Positions 1 through 6,467 of a stretch of DNA of 6,537 nt are shown piece by piece. Each line of letters opens with the position of its first letter. Position 1 is the stretch's first letter. Made by a program: the position numbers and the translations under genes. A model generated the notes under the pieces. That model saw nothing but the letters and a program-made list of their open reading frames with translations. It was not told where the DNA came from and ran no database searches. This DNA comes from Chloroflexota bacterium (GTDB lineage: Bacteria; Chloroflexota; Ktedonobacteria; Ktedonobacterales; Ktedonobacteraceae), in assembly GCA_005879655.1 (NCBI GenBank), contig VBJK01000204.1, positions 1 through 6,537 of the forward strand. The letters are read 5' to 3'.

Positions 1-76
1 AGCCATTGTGTTCGTCGATATGTGTCTCTTATCTTAGTCTGTTCGTGGAGTTGTTTCCGGGGGGTGTAACAGGCGT
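1..76. repeat. Terminal overlap, left copy (identical to 6462-6537)
   Basis: These 76 bases match the last 76 of the window exactly. They hold the gag ATG (minus, 6-4) and the 3' part of the leader. Because the repeat straddles a start codon and lies outside the LTR, it is best read as an assembly overlap of a circular graph path, not as a biological repeat. Confidence 0.95.
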
Positions 77-172
77 TCCGATATAGTGACACGAACAGTT
101 AAATTGCTTGTGGATAGCGCTTTGCAGTGGTCCGATGTTTTGCTCAGTGATAGAGGTCGTTTGATGAGCTTC

Positions 173-186
173 GGCTCTTGCTACCA
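173..186 (-). other. Primer-binding site, initiator-Met-tRNA-like
   Basis: The minus strand reads TGGTAGCAAGAGCC, two bases downstream of the LTR end. TGG pairs with the tRNA 3' CCA. The following TA implies discriminator A73 and U72, hence an A1:U72 pair, the hallmark of eukaryotic initiator tRNA-Met, the usual primer of this class. The implied 5' acceptor strand AGCAAGA could not be compared with a host tRNA, so the tRNA identity is an inference. The site sits where a PBS must be, which supports the LTR edge. Confidence 0.78.
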
Positions 187-250
187 AGTGTGAAGTAGTG
201 CCTTTTTTCTAGGTGGAAAACAATCTGATTTCCTATGAAAACTATGGGGG

Positions 251-260
251 CTATATATAC
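251..260 (-). promoter_or_regulatory. LTR TATA box
   Basis: The minus strand reads GTATATATAG, about 30 bp downstream of the CAATTG array and about 60 bp before the LTR end. Position and sequence fit the core promoter that makes the genomic RNA. The start site, expected some 25-30 bp further on, is inferred. Confidence 0.75.
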
Positions 261-289
261 TTATCGAAATCACCTGACTTGTCCGTTTG

Positions 290-403
290 CAATTGCCTTT
301 GCAATTGCCTTTACAATTGCCTTTGCAATTGTCTTTGCAATTGCCTTTACAATTGCCTTTACAATTGCCTTTGCAATTGCCCTTGCAATTGCAATTACAA
401 TTG
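290..403. repeat. Ten 12-bp tandem units centred on CAATTG (U3)
   Basis: CAATTG begins at 290, 302, 314, 326, 338, 350, 362, 374, 386 and 398, exactly every 12 bp, mostly within the unit GCAATTGCCTTT with T>A and C>T variants. The core is a palindrome and fits the E-box form CANNTG. The array lies just upstream of the LTR TATA box, where promoter-proximal activator sites would be. It also opens long cysteine/asparagine or alanine/isoleucine reading frames on both strands, which are artefacts of the repeat and not genes. Confidence 0.95.
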
Positions 404-404
404 T

Positions 405-458
405 ATGACTAACTTCCGCTACATGACTCATTGCTAACACATGACTCGCTGCCGTTAC
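405..458. repeat. Three 18-bp tandem units carrying TGACTCA-like motifs (U3)
   Basis: Each unit starts ATGACT and ends AC: 405-422 (TGACTAA), 423-440 (TGACTCA) and 441-458 (TGACTCG). TGACTCA is the known binding site of AP-1/Gcn4-type bZIP activators. The array lies at the outer (5') edge of U3, directly before the 12-bp array. That it is an upstream activating sequence is inference. Confidence 0.85.
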
Positions 459-464
459 ATCACA

Positions 465-476
465 CTCTCCCTCTCC
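465..476 (-). other. Polypurine tract
   Basis: The minus strand reads GGAGAGGGAGAG, twelve purines directly followed by the TGTGATG start of the LTR. This is the expected RNase H-resistant primer site for plus-strand DNA synthesis at the inner border of the 3' LTR. Confidence 0.92.
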
Positions 477-520
477 AAGATACGCATACATCCGAAGAAA
501 AGAAGAGAACAAAACAATAT

Positions 521-574
521 TCATGCAGGTTTTGCTGCATGTTCAACAAACACTTTCGCAGGTTTCGCTGCGTG
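521..574 (-). repeat. Tandem pair of covarying hairpins in the 3' untranslated region
   Basis: Two copies of a diverged 33-bp unit lie between the accessory ORF stop and the polypurine tract. The first (523-540) is ATGCAG-GTTTTG-CTGCAT on the plus strand, a perfect 6-bp stem. The second (557-572) is CGCAG-GTTTCG-CTGCG, a 5-bp stem. Between copies the pair T524-A539 is replaced by C557-G572, so both sides changed and pairing is kept; the six-base loop differs once. The rest of 477-599 holds no gene. Confidence 0.7.
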
Positions 575-599
575 CTAAATAACTATTCCATAATTTCCG

Positions 600-1343
600 T
601 CACATCCTGATCTTCCTTCCGCTCCTCAATTTTCTAATGCCGTGTGTTTTCCTTCTTCCGACTTCCAACTGAGATTTGCGACGGTAATCCCCAGCGAGTT
701 TTCGGAGCTGATGGTCACGGTCGACGCGGGGGGAGTGGAACCAATAATAAACTCCGCCGATTGTCCTGGCAAGATAGAAGGTCCTGCGATGTGATCCGAC
801 GTGTCGGAGATCAATTATCTCCTTAATTTCCTTAGACTTTGGATTTGTATTGACGTGTACGCCGTCGATATCGTTTGGAATGGAAGGCTCGGAGTTCCCC
901 TCGGTGATGGATTCGAGGGCTTCCAATTCTTCCGCCGTGAACATAATTTCTTCCGTAAACTCTTTGTCCACATCCTTAGGGCCTTCCGGGATGTCGAGGA
1001 CTTGAGTGAGATAAATAAGAATTTTGCTGCTAGTCTCGGCAAATTCTTCAGGGACCGTTACGACGGTTCTACCGGACGTCGTTGGTGCCGGAAGATCGGC
1101 CATAATGCAAAGCGACGGATCGATCGGAAACGGTTCGTCATCCGCCTGGGATTGATAGAGCGGGTACTCCCACGCGGGGCGCATGTCGAAATACGTGTCG
1201 CCGTTTTGGTCGATGTTGAGGGGTGTAACCTGATCCATGGGATTTTCTTCGACAAGAATCTCGTCCATTGGTTGAAGGAAAGGAGTGAAGGGCGCCGTGC
1301 GGGGAGATTTAACGTTCTCGAGCCATTCGTCGATGTTGGTCAT
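600..1343 (-). CDS. Accessory ORF (ORF3) in the env position, acidic N-terminus, chromo-like segment, basic tail
   Basis: A 247-residue frame in sense orientation between integrase and the 3' LTR, of unrecognised family. There is no signal peptide or membrane segment, so it is not an env gene. Residues 1-165 are acidic and probably largely disordered (clusters around 28-39, 66-76 and 119-153). Residues about 171-223 resemble a degenerate chromo-type fold: EIKEIIDLR, then FYLAR..GG, a tryptophan at 201, and an end helix HQLRKLAGDYRRK; the usual WKGY and TWEP motifs are absent, so this match is weak. Residues 221-247 are strongly basic and could act as a nuclear localisation or nucleic-acid-binding tail. 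The ATG has G at -3 and lies about 35 nt after a TATA-like box. A 240-aa frame on the other strand overlaps it codon-for-codon, so coding status rests on orientation, position and promoter-like context. Confidence 0.62.
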   Translation of the reverse strand: MTNIDEWLENVKSPRTAPFTPFLQPMDEILVEENPMDQVTPLNIDQNGDTYFDMRPAWEYPLYQSQADDEPFPIDPSLCIMADLPAPTTSGRTVVTVPEEFAETSSKILIYLTQVLDIPEGPKDVDKEFTEEIMFTAEELEALESITEGNSEPSIPNDIDGVHVNTNPKSKEIKEIIDLRHVGSHRRTFYLARTIGGVYYWFHSPRVDRDHQLRKLAGDYRRKSQLEVGRRKTHGIRKLRSGRKIRM

Positions 1344-1622
1344 TGCTGCTTATCGGATAGTCCGAGTCCGGCCGCAGATTTATACTGGCCGCAGTCCGAT
1401 CTTTCTCGATTCTCGGACCTTTACCGCCGCCCATGGCGCGGTCATTCGATAGTTGGCTTGTGCATGACATTTCGTTTCTTATTCGACAATTTGGCCCCTA
1501 AGGATCTGCTGATTGACGTATGATCCCCATCTGCTCGGGCCCGTTCCAACACGCGGCTTAGTGACTCATCGGGTAGCTTCTTCGGTCGTTCCGACGTATA
1601 TAAACCTTCCGATGACTCATAG
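1344..1622 (-). other. Spacer between integrase and accessory ORF
   Basis: No supported gene lies here. The stretch holds three TGACTCA motifs (the third overlaps the integrase end), one TGACGTA (1514-1520), and a TATA-like box flanked by direct repeats close to the accessory ORF. Its make-up resembles a promoter more than read-through spacer. Confidence 0.6.
1378..1384 (-). promoter_or_regulatory. Candidate internal TATA box for the accessory ORF
   Basis: The minus strand reads TATAAAT, about 35 bp upstream of the accessory ATG at 1343. It is bracketed by two copies of CTGCGGCC (1394-1387 and 1377-1370), and AGTCCG (CGGACT on the minus strand) occurs three times around it (1359, 1365, 1393). 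Distance and sequence suit a core promoter with a leader of only about 10 nt; use as a promoter is inferred. Confidence 0.5.
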
Positions 1623-1633
1623 CTATTGACTCA
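1562..1633. promoter_or_regulatory. Cluster of three TGACTCA (bZIP-type) motifs
   Basis: Perfect TGACTCA occurs at 1562-1568, 1613-1619 and 1627-1633, the last overlapping the final integrase codons. I found only one other perfect copy outside the LTR (3355-3361, in RNase H coding sequence). The same heptamer sits in U3 (424-430), so the LTR and the accessory ORF spacer may share an activator. Functional role is inferred. Confidence 0.5.
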
Positions 1634-3032
1634 TTTGCCGTGCACGCTTGTCGGTGAGGGCGGTCCGTTTCCCGTTGGCCTTTCCGGCACGTCCTTTCCC
1701 CGTTTTTTCCTGACTATGACGTTCCCATACTTTTAGTGCGGCTTTACTGATATTTTCTTTCGGCTCCCATGTGTCGTCATCCGCGGGATATCCTTTCCAA
1801 TGAATATAGTAATATTCCTTTCCATTCCGCTTCCGGTATCCCATTATCCGATCAACTTCATATTCATGCCCTGCTTCGTCGTCTGGCGGCGCTGTTACCA
1901 GTTGTGGTCTGGGTCCGAAGTATAGCTGTACTCTGGAAATGTTGACCGTAGGGTGTGCCCGAGAGTTCGGGGGGAATCGAAGTGTAATAGCATTTGTTCC
2001 GACTTTGGTAACTTGAAATGGTCCGTCCGCAATGGGGGCCAATTTCCTTTTTTCGCTTTCCTTCCTTTTTAGCAATACCCAATCTCCTTCCCTGATCGGC
2101 GCGGCGTCCGTCCTTTTCTTATCGGCATTCCGACGTTGGGCTTGCTGTGCATCGTTTATTGCATCCCGAGCGGCTTCTTGCAAACGCAGCAAATATCGTA
2201 CTTGGTCCTCAGCGTGCGGGTTGTCGACCGGCTCATGTCGAGTAGCGCCGGTTGGGTGATGTCCGTAATTTAAATAGAAGGGGGTCTGGCCGGTGGATGA
2301 TTGTACCGTATCGTTGTAGGCAAATTCGAGTGAGGGCAACAGTTCCTCCCAGTCCTGTCCTTGAAACACAAATGGTTTCAGCAGCTTCTGAATTACCTTG
2401 ACAGCGGCTTCCGACTGACCGTCGGTCTGGGGGTGTTCGGCGGTTGACATTAGTAATTGTACACCTAATGCTTTTTGTAAGGCTTTCCAGAATTTTGCCG
2501 TAAAGCGAGGGTCGCGATCCGACACAATGTTAGATGGTAATCCGTGATGCCGAAATACTTCTCGCAAGAACAGGTTCGCTGTTCCCTTGCTGGTGACTGA
2601 GCTGTGTGTAGGAATAAACCTCGCCATTTTCGTTAATCGGTCGATTACAATTAGGATCATGTCTTTTCCGGATGCTGATTTTGGTATTGGTCCCAAATAA
2701 TCCATACCAACGGATTCCCAGGGCCGTCCTGGAATCGGTAGTGGATGTAATCGTCCTGCAGGTGGTTGGTTTGAGGGTTTCGTGCGTTGGCAGGCGTCGC
2801 ATTCCTGAACATGTTTCCGTATGTCCTTTCCCATGTTTGGCCAATAATACGTCCGTGCAATCCTGGAGTATGTTTTTATATATCCCGGATGTCCTGCTAT
2901 GGCCAGATCGTGATTATCGTGGATCACGGTTTTGCGATATGGGATGTCCGGGAGACAAAGTCTCCAAGATCCGAATTCGTCCGTCCGATAGTAAAGTAAT
3001 CCCTTTTCAACCGTATATCGTTCTGTATCCTT
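1623..3032 (-). CDS. pol: Integrase with zinc-binding, DDE core, GPY/F and chromodomain (3' part of pol, +1 frame)
   Basis: Inserts the cDNA into host chromatin. The frame is open from 3032 and has no proper start; it is the continuation of Pol in the +1 frame. GTG at 2927 begins MIHDNHD if forced as a start, but clear integrase sequence ([11 protein letters not shown]) already lies upstream. Numbered from 2927: HHCC zinc residues H6, H13, C43, C46; catalytic D76, D137 and E173 with exactly 35 residues between the last two; a GPY/F motif ([10 protein letters not shown]); and a chromodomain at about 355-404 with WKGY and TWEP. The three aromatic-cage residues of HP1-like domains are present (Y356, W377, Y380), so H3K9-methyl binding is expected. 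The tail is lysine/arginine-rich. The core looks fully functional apart from the frame break. Confidence 0.95.
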   Translation of the reverse strand, partial: KDTERYTVEKGLLYYRTDEFGSWRLCLPDIPYRKTVIHDNHDLAIAGHPGYIKTYSRIARTYYWPNMGKDIRKHVQECDACQRTKPSNQPPAGRLHPLPIPGRPWESVGMDYLGPIPKSASGKDMILIVIDRLTKMARFIPTHSSVTSKGTANLFLREVFRHHGLPSNIVSDRDPRFTAKFWKALQKALGVQLLMSTAEHPQTDGQSEAAVKVIQKLLKPFVFQGQDWEELLPSLEFAYNDTVQSSTGQTPFYLNYGHHPTGATRHEPVDNPHAEDQVRYLLRLQEAARDAINDAQQAQRRNADKKRTDAAPIREGDWVLLKRKESEKRKLAPIADGPFQVTKVGTNAITLRFPPNSRAHPTVNISRVQLYFGPRPQLVTAPPDDEAGHEYEVDRIMGYRKRNGKEYYYIHWKGYPADDDTWEPKENISKAALKVWERHSQEKTGKGRAGKANGKRTALTDKRARQMSQ

Positions 3033-5754
3033 TTATAACCTGTGTTCGTAGGGAATGAGTTGAAAGCGGGCATAGGAGATTGATCCGAATCCGTGATAAT
3101 GCGTCCGCAACGACGTTTTCTTTTCCGGGCTTATACAATATTTCCATGTCGTAATCTGCTGCTTTCTCTTGCCATCGCAACTGTCGCTGGTTGAGATTGC
3201 TTTGCGTTTTGAAATGAACAAGAGATCTGTGATCTGTATAAACCTTAAAATGTCGTCCTAGCAAGAAAGGTCGCCATCTTTCTAATGCATGCATAATCGC
3301 GCACATCTCCTTATCGTGTACCGCATAATTGAGCTGATGAGAGTTCAGCTTTGTTGACTCATATGCCACAGGGTGACCGTTCTGCATTAATACCGCTCCG
3401 ACTGCTTTCGTATCTTCCGAGGCGTCCGTTGTAACTTCAAATTCGCCGTCCGGGTCAGGCAAAGCTAGACATGGTGCTGATGTCAAAGCTTCCTTTAATT
3501 TCTCAAATGCCGTTTGCATTGATTGCGTCCATTCAATTGGTCTCAAATTGCTTTGCGTATTGTTCCGAGTAGCGTCCGTTAAAGGCAGCGCAATATGCGA
3601 GAAATTAGCAATAAACTTTCGATAATAATTCGCGAGTCCTAGGAATGACTGAAGTTCTTTAAGAGTCTTCGGCTGAGGAAAATCCTTAAGAGCTTGAACA
3701 AGCCTTGGATTTGGTCGCAGTCCTTCTCCGTCGACAATATGTCCGAGGTACTCGATTGAGTTCGTAAAAAACGTACACTTCGAAAGTTTCGCGTAAAGTT
3801 GATTATTCTTCAAACGTTGAAGAACTTGTCGGAGATGTTGCTCATGTTCTTCCTTATTCTTGGAATAAACAAGGATGTCATCAAGATAGACAATGACGCA
3901 AACATCTAATAGATCTCGAAAGATATCGTTCATCAAGGTTTGAAACGTGGCAGGAGCATTTGTCAGTCCAAAGGGCATTACATTGAACTCGTAATGTCCA
4001 TAACGTGTTCTAAACGCTGTTTTGTGGCGGTCCTTCGGTTTGATCGCAATCTGATAATATCCGCTGGTGAGGTCGAGTTTTGAGAATATTTTCGCTCCGT
4101 GCAGACGGTCGAACAATTCGTCGATTCGTGGTAACGCATAACGGTTCTGAATTGTTTGAGAATTGAGCGCTCGATAATCGATACACATCCGGAGTTTGTC
4201 GTCTTTCTTTTTGACAAAGAGGACGGGTGCGCCATACGGACTTGTTGATGGTTTAATTTTTCCATCCTTGAGTAGTTGATCTAATTGTCGTTTTAGTTCG
4301 CGTAGCTCAAGTTGGGATAATCGAAAAATCCCTTTGAATGGTGGCGGCATGTCCGGTTTTAGTGGGATTTGGTGGTCCACTGATCGTGTAGGAGGCATCT
4401 GTGGAGGCAATTCTTCTCGGAGTACTGTCCCGTAATCCTTTCGGATCCAGTCGGGGACATCGTCGAGTTTCTGGACTGTTGATGCTGCGATGCTGATCGT
4501 GTCGTCGTTGGCCTCTTTTATCGTAGCCAAATAGAGCTCCTCAATTTCGTCTCTTTTGAGCTCTTTCTTAAGTCTCTTTCTGGAGATCACTCCTATTGTC
4601 GGGATCTCCGTGCTTTCCGGCGATTCATTCATGTCCATATTCGTATCCTTGTCGCCTTTGACCATCGGAACTTTGCTTCCATTGACCTCAACAATTCCCA
4701 TTTCCAATCCCGCGAGGTCGATCTCGTTTTGTCTGAAGAAAGGCATCCCAAGAATAGCATCAAATTGTGGGACGGGAAGCAAATACAGTGATTTCGTTAT
4801 CACCGTCTTTCCGATCCTGAGCTCCAACGGTGCTGTCTTGTGTGTGAGCTGCGCTCTGGCACTACTTACGGCAAGGTCGACAGGCCGTGGTCTCATTGGA
4901 ATTCCTGGAATTCCATTCCGTTTTGCGAAGCTAGACGAAAGCACGTATGTGCTACACCCTGTGTCCAACAGTATCTTTGCTGGTCGTCCTTCGATCTGGC
5001 CGACAACTTCCAATAACTTATCAGCCTCTGGGACCTCCATCTGGTCGTGTAGTCCCAGTCCAAAATACCCAAGTCTCATTTCCATACCCGACGCATTCTC
5101 GTTGTCTACGGTTTCGATGTCTTTCGCCATCGATTGTTCCGTTGTGTTGTCGGCGTTCATGACGGGTTCGGTGCGCTTTTCCGATAATTCCGTCTCTTTC
5201 TGGGTCACACTATCCTCAGATGTTGACTCCTTTGACTCTGGGTAACGCAGTGATTCAGGTGCTTCCGCCGTCTGCGAAGCAGCTAATGTGCGCTTTTCGT
5301 GGGAATCTTTTCTCCCTTGGCCAGTACCATCCACACCTTTCGTATCTTTCGATCGTGTGGGCATTCTATCCTTAGGAGACTTGTCTCTCCTTGTTGATCC
5401 TTCCGTTGTTGCTAACGTTGCGATCGTACCACTGGCCATATCCTGCACAGGGGTGTCCCTTCTCCCCTTGCCTTCCGCATGGTCCATACCTTTCGACCTT
5501 GCAGGTTTCCTGTCCTCGGCAGGGCCATTTCTCCTGCCGGCATTCGATATTCCGTGTTCCGTAGGGCCTAATCCATTTGGTTTCGTTAATTCCGATTTTG
5601 TCGATAGTGCCGCGATCGTCCTTCCGGCCTTATCCTTGCCGTCAGTAGAGTTGCCGTCCTCTACTGACGTCGCCCTTTTCCCTGTTGATATTTCTTCCTG
5701 AATTGCCCGGCCTTGGTGGGGCAATTTGCCGCTATATGTCCTGGCTTTTCGCAC
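3007..5754 (-). CDS. pol: Pol: disordered linker, aspartic protease, reverse transcriptase, RNase H
   Basis: Makes the maturation protease and the reverse transcriptase/RNase H. The first ATG (5754) lies inside gag and is not expected to be used: Pol is in the -1 frame of gag and should be made as Gag-Pol, entering at residue 27 after the slip at 5682-5676. Residues 27-240 form a hydrophilic, repeat-containing linker. Protease: LLDTGCS with D264, and ILGMPFF at 334-340. [15 protein letters not shown] (505-517), D561, and YLDD with D625/D626. RNase H: D777, E816, D841 and D884, closing with ADALSR. The frame ends at TGA 3009-3007 after 915 residues, before the integrase; a single extra base near AAAAGG (3034-3029) explains this best. 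Confidence 0.96.
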   Translation of the reverse strand: MRKARTYSGKLPHQGRAIQEEISTGKRATSVEDGNSTDGKDKAGRTIAALSTKSELTKPNGLGPTEHGISNAGRRNGPAEDRKPARSKGMDHAEGKGRRDTPVQDMASGTIATLATTEGSTRRDKSPKDRMPTRSKDTKGVDGTGQGRKDSHEKRTLAASQTAEAPESLRYPESKESTSEDSVTQKETELSEKRTEPVMNADNTTEQSMAKDIETVDNENASGMEMRLGYFGLGLHDQMEVPEADKLLEVVGQIEGRPAKILLDTGCSTYVLSSSFAKRNGIPGIPMRPRPVDLAVSSARAQLTHKTAPLELRIGKTVITKSLYLLPVPQFDAILGMPFFRQNEIDLAGLEMGIVEVNGSKVPMVKGDKDTNMDMNESPESTEIPTIGVISRKRLKKELKRDEIEELYLATIKEANDDTISIAASTVQKLDDVPDWIRKDYGTVLREELPPQMPPTRSVDHQIPLKPDMPPPFKGIFRLSQLELRELKRQLDQLLKDGKIKPSTSPYGAPVLFVKKKDDKLRMCIDYRALNSQTIQNRYALPRIDELFDRLHGAKIFSKLDLTSGYYQIAIKPKDRHKTAFRTRYGHYEFNVMPFGLTNAPATFQTLMNDIFRDLLDVCVIVYLDDILVYSKNKEEHEQHLRQVLQRLKNNQLYAKLSKCTFFTNSIEYLGHIVDGEGLRPNPRLVQALKDFPQPKTLKELQSFLGLANYYRKFIANFSHIALPLTDATRNNTQSNLRPIEWTQSMQTAFEKLKEALTSAPCLALPDPDGEFEVTTDASEDTKAVGAVLMQNGHPVAYESTKLNSHQLNYAVHDKEMCAIMHALERWRPFLLGRHFKVYTDHRSLVHFKTQSNLNQRQLRWQEKAADYDMEILYKPGKENVVADALSRIRINLLCPLSTHSLRTQVIKGYRTIYG
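5305..5628 (-). repeat. Diverged tandem duplication in the Gag-Pol linker
   Basis: Pol residues 43-100 and 107-150 share a pattern: a GxTIAxL-like start ([20 protein letters not shown]), then a DRxPxRSK core ([16 protein letters not shown]), then a glycine-rich end with RRD or RKD. At DNA level gcgatcgt recurs 192 bp apart and CTTTCGA is followed by similar sequence in both. This looks like an old duplication of about 150-190 bp in a disordered region with loose length constraint. Confidence 0.65.
5640..5682 (-). promoter_or_regulatory. -1 programmed ribosomal frameshift signal (slippery heptamer plus hairpin)
   Basis: In the gag frame the minus strand reads CAG GGA AAA, giving the slippery heptamer G-GGA-AAA (5682-5676), which fits X-XXY-YYZ. 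After a 6-nt spacer (GGGCGA) comes a perfect 11-bp hairpin: CGTCAGTAGAG (5669-5659), an 8-nt loop, CTCTACTGACG (5650-5640). Pol lies in the -1 frame, as required, and the gag TAG (5663-5661) sits in the 5' arm of the stem. The product would read gag ...QQGK joined to pol RATSVED. A 4-bp pairing of loop CGGC with GCCG downstream could extend it to a pseudoknot, but that is weak. Confidence 0.87.
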
Positions 5755-6467
5755 GTGAAGCAGAGTCCTTGGTTGCGATGTCGCTGAAAACTTTGACGCT
5801 GAAAGTTTTTTGGTCCGGGTCGACGGGGTCGTAGTGTGTCTATTTGCATCGGCTCGCCGTAGTCCGCGTTCCTGTTCGCATTCGACGTTGGTGCATATCG
5901 GTTGTAGTTTTGTGAGAGAAAACTGGTGTTTCTGATGCCGTACACAATCCGATCAAAACGATCCGCCAGTCGATAAGCCTCATCCGGTGTCTTCGGGTCT
6001 CGCAATTCTACTTCAATTCTAGTCTTTGGCTTCAGTCCGCGAATGAACTTGTCGAGAATCTGCGTTTGAGACAATCCTGGAATTCGCATTGCCAAAGCTG
6101 TTAAAACTGACACATACTCGAAGACGGTTCCGTATTGCTTGAGGTTTGCCCATTCATCCTGAAGGCGACGGTCTTCGTTAGGGGGTGCAAAATATTCGCG
6201 CATGGCGGCGCGAAGGATTTCCCATGTGAGTGGGGTAGCGGGATCCCAATTCTCGTAGCTGGAACGGTACCACAACAAGGCTTCGTCCCTCAATAGCGTA
6301 CTAACAAAGGGAGCTTGCTTGGGAACCAGCATGTCCGTCAAAAGGAAGTATTGGTCCACGGAGAAAATCCAGTTGCCTAACAAAAGGAAGTCTCGTTGGC
6401 CGTGGTACTTGTCGGGTTGATGGGGGCGAGTTCCGATCGAGGAACGTTCGGTGTCTTCGATAGCCAT
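5661..6467 (-). CDS. gag: Gag polyprotein with CCHC zinc knuckle
   Basis: Structural protein of the virus-like particle, 268 residues. The N-terminal two thirds form a Ty3/Gypsy-type capsid: [13 protein letters not shown] near residue 21, DEALLWYRS near 61, and the segment through [23 protein letters not shown] to [16 protein letters not shown] near 141-156. The C-terminus is basic and carries one zinc knuckle C-x2-C-x4-H-x4-C (C236, C239, H244, C249) that would bind genomic RNA. The ATG is the first after an AUG-free leader and has an excellent context. The last 94 bases overlap the Pol frame, and the end of the gene contains the -1 frameshift site. The start codon also appears at positions 6-4 because of the terminal overlap. 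Confidence 0.97.
   Translation of the reverse strand: MAIEDTERSSIGTRPHQPDKYHGQRDFLLLGNWIFSVDQYFLLTDMLVPKQAPFVSTLLRDEALLWYRSSYENWDPATPLTWEILRAAMREYFAPPNEDRRLQDEWANLKQYGTVFEYVSVLTALAMRIPGLSQTQILDKFIRGLKPKTRIEVELRDPKTPDEAYRLADRFDRIVYGIRNTSFLSQNYNRYAPTSNANRNADYGEPMQIDTLRPRRPGPKNFQRQSFQRHRNQGLCFTCEKPGHIAANCPTKAGQFRKKYQQGKGRRQ

Larger units (their letters stand above)
1..188 (-). other. Untranslated leader between LTR and gag
   Basis: Read on the minus strand from 188 down to 7, this is the 5' leader of the genomic RNA after the LTR. It starts with two bases (CT) and the PBS. I find no ATG in it, so the gag ATG is the first one a scanning ribosome would meet, and that ATG has a strong context (A at -3, G at +4). 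Packaging or dimerisation signals would be expected here by analogy with other retroelements, but I cannot point to one. No gene is present. Confidence 0.8.
189..464 (-). mobile_element. Long terminal repeat (single copy, 276 bp)
   Basis: In transcription order the LTR begins TGTGATGTA (464-456) and ends TACTTCACA (197-189), imperfect inverted ends matching at 8 of 9 positions, with the canonical TG...CA. One edge abuts a perfect purine tract (465-476) and the other lies two bases from the PBS; the three signals fix both ends independently. U3 contains an 18-bp array (405-458), a 12-bp array (290-403) and a TATA box (about 258-252). Transcription would start near 230-220, leaving a very short R+U5 of about 35-40 nt. 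No AATAAA signal is visible in this strand of the LTR. Only one LTR is seen because the contig is circular or collapsed. Confidence 0.93.

Noticed and set aside
1..76. 76-bp direct terminal repeats as the LTRs
   Set aside because: The repeats contain the gag start codon, lack the TG...CA edges, PBS and PPT context, and a clear LTR lies at 189-464.
290..403. Regular repeats as a CRISPR array
   Set aside because: Units are 12 bp with no unique spacers, inside a eukaryotic LTR.
213..437. Plus-strand cysteine/asparagine-rich reading frame
   Set aside because: It is a translation of the 12-bp CAATTG array in the LTR; a period divisible by three keeps any stop-free frame open. No coding feature otherwise.
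270..524. Minus-strand alanine/isoleucine-rich reading frame over the LTR
   Set aside because: Same repeat read on the other strand; it runs across the TATA-distal U3 and the polypurine tract, so it is not a gene.
600..1343. Accessory ORF as an envelope gene
   Set aside because: No signal peptide, hydrophobic membrane segment or furin-type site with a fusion peptide is visible; the protein is highly charged.
801..1523. 240-aa plus-strand frame antisense to the accessory ORF
   Set aside because: Its codons are in exact mirror register with the minus frame, where only TTA, CTA and TCA codons would create stops, so a long open mirror frame arises easily. It is antisense to the element and shows no recognisable domain. 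It remains the main rival if ORF3 proves non-coding.
4556..5245. 229-aa plus-strand frame across the protease region
   Set aside because: It lies antisense to conserved protease and linker coding sequence; the composition is a shadow of the Pol codons.
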